From Desulfamplus sp. (GTDB lineage Bacteria > Desulfobacterota > Desulfobacteria > Desulfobacterales > Desulfobacteraceae), in contig JADGBP010000182.1 in assembly GCA_015231395.1 (NCBI GenBank), forward strand, positions 1 to 5,389: a stretch of 5,389 nucleotides of DNA, written 5' to 3'. How positions within the stretch are numbered: the stretch's first letter is position 1; each line of letters opens with the position of its first letter. Below are positions 1 to 4,683 of this stretch, one piece after another. The notes beneath the pieces are model-generated. The model was given only the letters and a program-made list of their open reading frames with translations. It had not been told where the DNA came from and searched no databases. A program made the position numbers and the translations under genes.

Positions 1-424
1 GATCAGAAACAGGCTTGCTGATACTGTGCGTTTTATTGTGTGTCAGCGTTTGCTGCCTAAAAATGGAGGGGGCAGGGTAGCGGCGCTGGAGATTATGGGC
101 ATGAATCTGAGAGTTAAAGATGTTATATTAAATGGTGAATCAGATGGTAAAACTTATAATGATATAATTGCTAACGGCACGGCTTTTGGCATGCAGACAT
201 TTGATCAACACATTCTGAATCTTTTCAGGGACGGGTATGTAACAGAAGAGACTGCATTTGCCTACTGTTCTCAAAAGAACGCTCTTTCAAGGGGAGTGGA
301 TGTTCTCAAAAGAAAAAGAGGAGAGAAAACCACTGATATTGATGGTCTTGCAATTGACTGGGGAAAAAATGAAGAGGAGGAAGGTGGTGGAGAAGAAGCA
401 AAAACAGATGAAGCTCAAAAATAG
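1..424 (+). CDS. pilT: Type IV pilus retraction ATPase PilT (C-terminal part, cut by window edge)
   Basis: PilT-type ATPases are cytoplasmic hexamers that power type IV pilus retraction for twitching motility. Only about 141 C-terminal residues are here. The frame is open from base 2 and no start is visible; the GTG at 26 lies inside the conserved segment and is not the start. Seen: an RLADTVRFIVCQRLLPK helix, then GGGRVAALEIM, LRVKDVIL and GMQTFDQHIL, all characteristic of the PilT/PilU C-terminal domain. Walker A, Walker B and the His box lie upstream of the window. After the family domain comes a Glu/Gly-rich tail ending KTDEAQK, which is unusual and runs into a 17-bp tandem repeat that supplies the stop codon. 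The next gene follows 88 bases downstream on the same strand with no clear terminator between, so cotranscription is likely. PilT versus PilU cannot be settled from this fragment; the family is secure. Confidence 0.9.
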   Translation, partial: IRNRLADTVRFIVCQRLLPKNGGGRVAALEIMGMNLRVKDVILNGESDGKTYNDIIANGTAFGMQTFDQHILNLFRDGYVTEETAFAYCSQKNALSRGVDVLKRKRGEKTTDIDGLAIDWGKNEEEEGGGEEAKTDEAQK

Positions 425-451
425 ATGAAATTCAAAAATAGATGAAATTCA
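401..451. repeat. Three 17-bp tandem repeats at the 3' end of pilT
   Basis: Units are 401-417 (AAAACAGATGAAGCTCA), 418-434 and 435-451 (both AAAATAGATGAAATTCA). The second and third are identical; the first differs at three positions and is still coding. The pilT stop (422-424) falls in the second unit. Because 17 is not a multiple of three, each added copy shifts frame. It looks like a recent slippage duplication, and no function is evident. Confidence 0.85.
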
Positions 452-499
452 AAAGTGATAGCCACCTGTAAAAACCGATTCTTAATTCACTAATTGTTT

Positions 500-506
500 G
501 GAAAGG
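500..506 (+). promoter_or_regulatory. Ribosome binding site for the zinc-ribbon gene
   Basis: GGAAAGG lies 6 bases before the ATG at 513. It decides the start: the frame also opens at a TTG at 498, but that codon overlaps this site and would leave itself without one. The first residues from 513 (MISDCPNC) lead straight into the zinc ribbon. Confidence 0.65.
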
Positions 507-512
507 ATTCAT

Positions 513-1271
513 ATGATTTCAGATTGCCCTAATTGTAATCAGGCTCTTAATTTTTCAGATGCCAATAAGAGTCGGATATTAAATGCTCTGGACAAGTTAC
601 CACAAGGTCAGACATTAAAATTTAAGTGCCCAATGTGTAAAAATGCGATTGAACTTGCATCTGATGGATTTCCGCTCAGTGATGGCTTGCCGTCTGTATC
701 GCTTACTCCTGTTAAACCGGAGATCAAGTCTTCAAAAGACTATGCGAACAAAATTGCTGTTCCGCCCCCTGCTCCACCAGATGCTCCGGACATATCATGG
801 CTTACCGATGGAACAGAAATAGATTCAAGTATTGTTGAGAATATAATGACTGCAATGATACTCTTGCCTGATGACTACATGCAGCATAAAATAGCTGAAA
901 TCTTAAAGAAAGAGTCGTATCAGATATATATTCCCAAAAGTATAGACGAAGCGATAGAAAGCATTCGTTTTAAAGACTATGCCATTATTGTTTATCACAG
1001 CGAATATGAGAATAGACCTCTAAAAGATCATGATTTCCATAAATTTATGCAGCAGATGAGCATGAAAAAGAGACGATATATCTACTATATTCTGTTTGGA
1101 AATTCATTTAAGACTCTCTACGATCTGGAGGCTTTGGTAAATAGTGCAAATGTGGTTATAAATGATAAAGAGATACCATTTTTGTCAACAATTCTGAAAA
1201 AACTAAAATCTGATTATAACTTACTGTTCAAAACCTACTGTTCAGTATTGAAAACACATGGGAAATCCTGA
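513..1271 (+). CDS. Zinc-ribbon protein with a degenerate receiver-like domain
   Basis: This is a 252-residue cytoplasmic protein with no signal peptide or membrane segment. Residues 5-42 form a zinc ribbon with C5-x2-C8 and C39-x2-C42, resembling the MJ0042-type ribbons of Deltaproteobacteria. A Pro-rich linker follows (residues 83-92, PPPAPPDAP). Residues about 110-230 look like a CheY-type receiver fold by pattern: a first strand TAMILLPDD keeps the acidic pair D120/D121, followed by a helix, a YQIYIPKSIDEAIESI stretch and a third strand YAIIVYH. The phospho-acceptor Asp expected after that strand is Tyr/His (161-162), and no conserved Lys is seen, so phosphorylation is unlikely. It lies 88 bases downstream of pilT on the same strand, so a role in pilus or motility control is possible but only inferred from position. 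The start is set by GGAAAGG at 500-506. The stop falls within the first unit of an 18-bp repeat array. The exact function is not recognised. Confidence 0.8.
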   Translation: MISDCPNCNQALNFSDANKSRILNALDKLPQGQTLKFKCPMCKNAIELASDGFPLSDGLPSVSLTPVKPEIKSSKDYANKIAVPPPAPPDAPDISWLTDGTEIDSSIVENIMTAMILLPDDYMQHKIAEILKKESYQIYIPKSIDEAIESIRFKDYAIIVYHSEYENRPLKDHDFHKFMQQMSMKKRRYIYYILFGNSFKTLYDLEALVNSANVVINDKEIPFLSTILKKLKSDYNLLFKTYCSVLKTHGKS

Positions 1272-1363
1272 TTACATGGGAAACCCTGATTACATGGGAA
1301 ACCCTGATTACATGTAAATTCCTGATTACATGTAAATTCCTGATTACATGTAAATTCCTGATT
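1256..1363. repeat. Six tandem 18-bp repeats between two converging genes
   Basis: Units begin at 1256, 1274, 1292, 1310, 1328 and 1346. Units 2-3 are ACATGGGAAACCCTGATT, unit 1 differs from them by one base, and units 4-6 are ACATGTAAATTCCTGATT, so two sub-families are arranged as 3+3. The upstream gene's TGA (1269-1271) lies in unit 1, and the regulator's stop (complement of 1362-1364) overlaps the end of unit 6. Junctions next to units 4-6 create the palindrome TTACATGTAA. The period is a multiple of three, so every unit repeats TGA in the upstream gene's frame. There are no spacers, so it is not a CRISPR. No ordinary hairpin-plus-T-run terminator is seen here. Confidence 0.9.
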
Positions 1364-2015
1364 AACCCTGTATTTTCCACACAAATATATTTTCAGCAAT
1401 TTTTTCATCTATTGCAAGCTCGGTATTTTCATACTTGATGCAGAATGCCGGTTTTTGGCGATGCAATGTTATAACCACTCCGGGATTAAGTCCAAAGGAT
1501 ATAAGCTGATGCAGATTGGAATGGTTCCCGGGCTTGATATAGGTGATTTTACCCTGTTCTCCTGGTTTTAGCTCCGTTAGGCTTACCACTGTATTTGTGA
1601 CCTGTTTTAGTCCATCATGACAACACCTTCCTTTAGGGATAGGTTTGCCGTCAGGACAGATTTCAGGATGCCCCAATAGAGTGCAGATAGACTCTTCAAC
1701 CTCCGGTACCAGATAATGCTCAACTTGACATGCAACCCGTTCCATCTCGCTATTTTTAAGCTTCAGGATGCTTGACATTAAAACCTCTGCGAGCCTGTGT
1801 CTGCGCATGATGGTCTCAGCCAGTCCTTTGCCTTTACTGGAAAAGAGGATTGTGTTTTTATTTTTTACAATGAGTTCCAGAGCTTCCAGTTCAGAAAGAT
1901 CGTCATCTGTAAACTCTATTGCACATCGTTTTTTTATCTCGTCAATTGAAAATTTTTTGTTTTCCTCGGCAGTCCACATAGCTTCTAATATCTCGTCGTG
2001 TGTTTCTTTTAGCAT
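1362..2015 (-). CDS. DtxR/MntR-family metal-dependent repressor with a C-terminal FeoA domain
   Basis: This 217-residue protein is expected to bind Fe2+ or Mn2+ and repress metal-uptake genes. Residues about 1-65 form the winged-helix DNA-binding domain (MLKETHDEILEAMW; FTDDDLSELEALELI). Residues 66-130 are the metal-binding and dimerisation domain: RRHRLAEVLM (71-80), then C96, E99 and H100 in ACQVEH, matching the Cys/Glu/His metal site of DtxR, then VPEVEESICTLLGHPEICPDG and a GRCC motif at 129-132. Residues about 145-212 form an SH3-like FeoA domain (LTELKPGEQGKI; LHQLISFGLNPGVVITL). Length suits a DtxR with FeoA fused. The ATG at 2013-2015 has GAGG five bases upstream, carried on a repeat unit. 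It lies 188 bases downstream of the feoB membrane half on the same strand, the usual partner for an iron repressor. Whether iron or manganese is the cofactor is not shown by sequence; the feoB neighbour favours iron. Confidence 0.92.
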   Translation of the reverse strand: MLKETHDEILEAMWTAEENKKFSIDEIKKRCAIEFTDDDLSELEALELIVKNKNTILFSSKGKGLAETIMRRHRLAEVLMSSILKLKNSEMERVACQVEHYLVPEVEESICTLLGHPEICPDGKPIPKGRCCHDGLKQVTNTVVSLTELKPGEQGKITYIKPGNHSNLHQLISFGLNPGVVITLHRQKPAFCIKYENTELAIDEKIAENIFVWKIQG

Positions 2016-2046
2016 AGTATCCTCAAATTTATAGTATCCTCAATTT
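2014..2046. repeat. Two tandem 16/17-bp units duplicating the regulator's ribosome binding site
   Basis: Units are 2014-2030 (ATAGTATCCTCAAATTT) and 2031-2046 (same, one T or A fewer). On the minus strand each reads AAATTGAGGATACTAT or nearly so, which holds the GAGG of the regulator's ribosome binding site. Only the proximal copy (GAGG at 2021-2024) is placed to serve the ATG at 2015. A third copy sits at 2167-2183. Confidence 0.8.
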
Positions 2047-2047
2047 A

Positions 2048-2089
2048 TATAGTTTTCCAAATGATTAATATAGTTTTCCAGATGATTAA
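2048..2089. repeat. Two tandem 21-bp repeats upstream of the regulator
   Basis: Units 2048-2068 and 2069-2089 read TATAGTTTTCCAAATGATTAA and the same with one A-to-G change. They directly follow the 16/17-bp ribosome-binding-site repeats. On the minus strand they lie just upstream of the regulator and could hold an operator or promoter, but I recognise no known metal-regulator box in them. Confidence 0.8.
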
Positions 2090-2101
2090 ATTGGCAAAAG
2101 T

Positions 2102-2127
2102 AGGGGCAATCCTTTGTGATTGCCCTT
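2102..2127. repeat. REP-like palindrome, possible terminator after feoB
   Basis: The stem GGGCAATC (2104-2111) pairs exactly with GATTGCCC (2118-2125) around a 6-base loop, extendable by a wobble and an A-T pair. The GTAGGGGC...GCCC form resembles dispersed GTAGGGGC-type palindromes I recall from many environmental and deltaproteobacterial genomes. In the minus direction it lies about 77 bases after the feoB stop and is followed by CTACTTTTGCC, a weak T-run, so it could attenuate feoB transcription before the regulator. A role as a pure dispersed repeat is equally possible. Confidence 0.6.
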
Positions 2128-2132
2128 CTTAA

Positions 2133-2183
2133 AAATTGAGATACCAAAATATTTTTTTGGAAGTCGATAGTATCCTCAATTTA
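2133..2183. repeat. Inverted repeat involving the third ribosome-binding-site repeat copy
   Basis: AAATTGAG-ATAC (2133-2144) pairs with GTAT-C-CTCAATTT (2170-2182), giving 12 pairs with one bulged base. Inside it, CCAAAA (2144-2149) can pair with TTTTGG (2155-2160). The right arm is the third copy (2167-2183) of the unit at 2014-2046, and the left arm is a partial inverted copy. It lies just after the feoB stop on the minus strand and may be a 3' stabilising or terminating structure. Confidence 0.5.
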
Positions 2184-2203
2184 TTGATATTTAATCATGC
2201 CGT

Positions 2204-3703
2204 TTATGAAAATGTAATTCCAAAAGACAGACATGTGTAATTTACCACACTGCCAAGTAAAAACGCATAAACAATAACTAACCCCATAATAATAGATGCA
2301 CTCTTTACTCCCCGCTCCTTGAACAGAACAATAATAGCATTAATACACGGGGCTATAAATGTCATTACAAGAAGGTTTACAACAAGCTGGAGATTTGTAT
2401 ATGTATCATGAAGATGCTCCAGCTCTGCAGCACCGCTTTCTCTTCTTATCATTGTTTTGATAAATACCTGAATACTCTGTTCAGGCAGACCCAGCACCTT
2501 ATGAATTGCAGGGCCTACATACCTTTCAAGCATTTCAAGCCCCCCGATTCTCTGAAAAATAAATATGGCAATGGATGCATAAATAAAAACAGGCACTGCC
2601 TCCTTCATAAAATGATGTGATTTTTTTGCGGCCATTGTGATCACTGACCATAATTTAGGCAGCCTCATCACAGGAATTTCCATAATAAAAGAAGAGCGGG
2701 GACCAGGTACTATCCTGTTGGCAAGATAACCGGCAATAAAGATTTGCAGAAATATGATGCCAAAAACAGTAGCAGTTGCAGAAAACGGCATTTTGTCAAG
2801 GATGACAAGCATGACAGCAATCAGCGGAGCACAGGGCATACAGAGAAATATAAGAAAAGAAGCGATGTTTTTCTCTTTCTCACTGTTGAGCATTCGTGTG
2901 GTAAGAAGTGCCATGGTAATGCATGAAAAACCCATGACTAAAGGGATAACGCCTTTTCCATTTAAACCTATTTTCCTGAAAACCCGATCCAGCAGAATGG
3001 AAAGCCGTGGCAGATACCCTGAATCTTCAAGTATTCCAAAGGCAATATAAAAACAGAATATAACTGGCAGAACAAGTCCAAGGGCTAAAAAAACGCCTGT
3101 GGGCAATACCCCGAAATCAGGATCAATGAGCATGTCCCTGAAAAATTCACTGGGAATAAGTTGGGCATACTTGGTTATCCATGGTATAAGGATATTTTCA
3201 AACAACATTGTGTTTATTGAGTCCACCAGAAAAGTTGCTGCAAATGTACCTACAAAAAGATAGATTAGAGCAGTAACAGCCAAAGCAATTGGAATGCCTG
3301 TTGAGAGCTTTGTACACCAGTCTCCAAAAGTAAGAATAAACGGGTTTCTGGTTGGAGGTTCAATTTTAAGCACCTGGTTTGCAATGATGGCGGCTTCTTT
3401 ATGATATAAATTTTCAAGATATATTTCTATCGAACTTGCATTTTCGTCTCTGTATTCCTGAACAATGTATTGCAATTGATTCAGTATAACCTCGCCGCAG
3501 CAATCGGAAATATAAGATTCCACACATTTGTCTTCTGTCAAAAGCAAAAGAGCCAGTGCCCTGCCTGAAAGGTTTCCGGGCGGAATAAGTTTTTCCACAA
3601 GCTCAATGAACTCTTTAATTTTATCAGAATAGTTCAGTTTAATGCCTGCTGGTTTTAGCCAAATTTTCATCATCAATTCCAAGCACCTGAAAGTCGATTG
3701 CAA
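2204..3703 (-). CDS. feoB: FeoB ferrous iron transporter, membrane (Gate/Core) half lacking the G domain
   Basis: FeoB is an inner-membrane Fe2+ transporter made of an N-terminal GTPase, a helical linker and two Gate-containing membrane halves. Residues below are counted from a TTG at 3703. Clear FeoB-type sequence begins near residue 18 (KPAGIKLNYSDKIKEF; SGRALALLLLTEDK at 46-59). Membrane segments lie near 137-160, 203-224, 281-302, 308-330, 368-385, 440-461 and 470-493. Gate 1 has MGFSC (257-261) and CMPCAPLIAV (288-297); Gate 2 has IRRESGAAELE (419-429); the end has APCINAIIVLFKERG. The G1-G5 GTPase motifs are all missing; a matching G domain lies on the opposite strand at the right edge of the window. 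No credible start exists: the TTG at 3703 and the ATGs at 3673 and 3670 fall inside the truncated receiver gene's frame and lack a good ribosome binding site. I read this as a broken 3' part of feoB, joined to foreign sequence somewhere in 3652-3690. The regulator follows 188 bases downstream. Confidence 0.88.
   Translation of the reverse strand: MQSTFRCLELMMKIWLKPAGIKLNYSDKIKEFIELVEKLIPPGNLSGRALALLLLTEDKCVESYISDCCGEVILNQLQYIVQEYRDENASSIEIYLENLYHKEAAIIANQVLKIEPPTRNPFILTFGDWCTKLSTGIPIALAVTALIYLFVGTFAATFLVDSINTMLFENILIPWITKYAQLIPSEFFRDMLIDPDFGVLPTGVFLALGLVLPVIFCFYIAFGILEDSGYLPRLSILLDRVFRKIGLNGKGVIPLVMGFSCITMALLTTRMLNSEKEKNIASFLIFLCMPCAPLIAVMLVILDKMPFSATATVFGIIFLQIFIAGYLANRIVPGPRSSFIMEIPVMRLPKLWSVITMAAKKSHHFMKEAVPVFIYASIAIFIFQRIGGLEMLERYVGPAIHKVLGLPEQSIQVFIKTMIRRESGAAELEHLHDTYTNLQLVVNLLVMTFIAPCINAIIVLFKERGVKSASIIMGLVIVYAFLLGSVVNYTCLSFGITFS
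3601..3641. repeat. 41-bp exact direct repeat, copy 1 (inside the feoB membrane half)
   Basis: This segment is identical base for base, on the same strand, to 5349-5389. The flanking base on the left differs (A at 3600, C at 5348), so the match starts exactly here; on the right it runs to the end of the window and may be longer. On the minus strand this copy encodes KLNYSDKIKEFIEL of FeoB, a natural-looking family segment, so this copy is likely the native one. Confidence 0.95.
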
Positions 3704-4379
3704 CTAATTTCCCACCATACTCAGGCATGAATTCCCGTTCTTCAACCACTTCCTGGAACTTTTCCCATGATTCATTTTTCAGTGCAGATGAAATATTGAG
3801 GTTTCCGTGTATAATCGCATTAGTGAGAGCCTCGCTCAAAGAGGTAGAAAGATCGTAACTGTTAACATCATTAATTCCATATAACTGATAATATGGTTTT
3901 GCGACTGACTGAAGAAACCCGATAAGTCCGGGAATCAAATTTATTCTACTCGGAATTGATACATGGATAGATGTGTTTGTAAAAGGCAATGTATAATTCA
4001 TATGGCGTTTCATATTCAGCATGGATTCGATTCGATTCAGCACATCGCAAAGATCTTCTCTGTTATACGGTTTTGTTAAAAAATCTGTCGCACCCTGTTT
4101 CAATGCTTTGATTATTGTAGTCTTATCGTCAAAAGCGGTCATAATGACAAATGGAGTTTCAAAATTGTGTTGACGAACTCTTTCCAACAGTTCAAATCCA
4201 TCCATTACCGGCATCTTGATATCACTCAAAATCATATCAAAAGCCATGGGGTCATTTGAAAAAATATCCCATCCTTCCTGACCGTTTTCAGCAGTAGTGA
4301 CTTGATGCTTCCAAAATTGTATTGTCTTTGTTGATACTTTAAGAACCGCACTATTATCATCAACAATTAAAATCTTCAT
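3639..4379 (-). CDS. Response regulator: receiver plus truncated HATPase domain
   Basis: A cytoplasmic two-component response regulator of 246 residues as read here. The receiver (1-120) is complete: D7/D8, phospho-acceptor D53 in DMILSDIKMPVMDG, T81 in IMTAFDD, K103 in FLTKPYN. A linker leads to an anti-sigma/RsbW-like ATPase domain starting near 140, with the N-box SLSEALTNAIIHGNL (180-194, Asn187). The family homology stops near VAIDFQV (226-232). The G-boxes that complete ATP binding are missing, and the last ~14 residues (to TAA at 3639-3641) read through sequence that in another frame is the start of the feoB membrane half. The output domain is therefore cut by roughly 70 residues by my estimate from the family. 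The start is the ATG at 4377-4379, preceded by GAGG at 4386-4389 (6-base spacing); an in-frame upstream ATG at 4415 has no such support. It is divergent from the FeoB G-domain gene. The receiver identity is secure; whether the truncation is real is not. Confidence 0.85.
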   Translation of the reverse strand: MKILIVDDNSAVLKVSTKTIQFWKHQVTTAENGQEGWDIFSNDPMAFDMILSDIKMPVMDGFELLERVRQHNFETPFVIMTAFDDKTTIIKALKQGATDFLTKPYNREDLCDVLNRIESMLNMKRHMNYTLPFTNTSIHVSIPSRINLIPGLIGFLQSVAKPYYQLYGINDVNSYDLSTSLSEALTNAIIHGNLNISSALKNESWEKFQEVVEEREFMPEYGGKLVAIDFQVLGIDDENLAKTSRH

Positions 4380-4383
4380 AAAA

Positions 4384-4390
4384 CACCTCT
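4384..4390 (-). promoter_or_regulatory. Ribosome binding site of the response regulator
   Basis: On the minus strand AGAGGTG ends 4 bases before the ATG at 4379, with the GAGG core 6 bases away. It fixes the start at MKILIVDD, the canonical beginning of a receiver, rather than the ATG 36 bases further upstream. Confidence 0.7.
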
Positions 4391-4424
4391 GCATTTTTTG
4401 AATATTTTGAATCATGAAAAATAG

Positions 4425-4454
4425 GACAAATATCTTGAAAAGACAATATTTGTC
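4425..4454. promoter_or_regulatory. Perfect 9-bp inverted repeat, candidate operator upstream of the response regulator
   Basis: GACAAATAT (4425-4433) and ATATTTGTC (4446-4454) are perfect complements around a 12-base loop. The right arm overlaps both a TTGACA on the minus strand (4451-4456) and a TTGTCA on the plus strand (4450-4455), so a protein bound here could control both divergent genes. A weak minus-strand -10 (TATTTG) falls 18 bases past TTGACA. No known regulator's box is recognised; a transcript hairpin is the alternative. Confidence 0.4.
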
Positions 4455-4478
4455 AAGTTATATATATATATATATATA
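4450..4478 (+). promoter_or_regulatory. feoB: Candidate feoB promoter spanning the TA tract
   Basis: TTGTCA (4450-4455, five of six to the -35 consensus) is followed after 17 bases by TATATA at 4473-4478 within the alternating TA tract. The -10 is not unique, because any TA register could serve. The implied leader to the ATG at 4684 is about 200 bases, which is long, so a closer promoter (for example TATAAC at 4621-4626, without a well-spaced -35) cannot be excluded. Confidence 0.3.
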
Positions 4479-4485
4479 TATATAT
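4459..4485. repeat. Alternating TA tract, 27 nt
   Basis: An uninterrupted TA dinucleotide run sits between the divergent response regulator and FeoB G-domain genes, followed within a few bases by an A-rich stretch (4489-4497). Dinucleotide runs this long are prone to strand slippage. Apart from this, the inverted repeat and the leader hairpin, I see nothing recognisable in the 304-base gap (4380-4683); no second gene is evident in it. Confidence 0.95.
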
Positions 4486-4647
4486 TACAAAAAAAAACAA
4501 ATGCCCAGTTTATCCAGACTTGACTACGATTCAACTACAAGCTGAATCCCAACATATTCGGAAAACCGTTTGTTAAAACAAAAAAAACTATCTGTTGAAA
4601 AATAAGTGGGAATAAGACAATATAACCGTCCGCAATTCATTCTCCCC

Positions 4648-4666
4648 TCCCCTCAAGGAACGGGGA
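4648..4666 (+). promoter_or_regulatory. feoB: Short GC hairpin in the feoB leader
   Basis: TCCCC (4648-4652) can pair with GGGGA (4662-4666) around a 9-base loop, followed by TTTT. It stands out as the only GC-rich patch in an AT-rich leader and sits just before the ribosome binding site. It might modulate translation or termination. A stem of five pairs is modest evidence. Confidence 0.3.
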
Positions 4667-4674
4667 TTTTACAC

Positions 4675-4679
4675 GGAGG
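4675..4679 (+). promoter_or_regulatory. feoB: Ribosome binding site of the FeoB G-domain gene
   Basis: GGAGG lies 4 bases before the ATG at 4684. It supports a start upstream of the repetitive N-terminal extension, so that extension is probably translated. No equally good site precedes the G domain itself. Confidence 0.7.
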
Positions 4680-4683
4680 TTTT

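Noticed and set aside
1256..1363. CRISPR array
   Set aside because: The 18-bp units are directly adjacent with no spacers, and no cas gene is near.
1768..2034. Plus-strand open frame of 88 codons
   Set aside because: It lies antisense to the DtxR-type regulator, is Ser/Phe-rich as expected of a shadow frame, and matches no family I recognise.
2047..2166. Insertion sequence or classical MITE between feoB and the regulator
   Set aside because: No terminal inverted repeats at the two ends of the insert and no transposase remnant; only an internal palindrome and flanking repeats are visible.
2408..3050. Three plus-strand open frames opposite feoB (2408-2620, 2744-2926, 2754-3050)
   Set aside because: All are antisense to well-conserved FeoB membrane segments; two of them overlap each other in different frames, and none has a family signature.
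3639..3703. Programmed frameshift linking the response regulator to the FeoB membrane half
   Set aside because: The two domains have no known functional link, both are truncated, and no slippery site with a structure is evident; a junction artefact or rearrangement explains it better.
4520..4548. Second feoB promoter with TTGACT as -35
   Set aside because: No acceptable -10 element is found 16-18 bases downstream.
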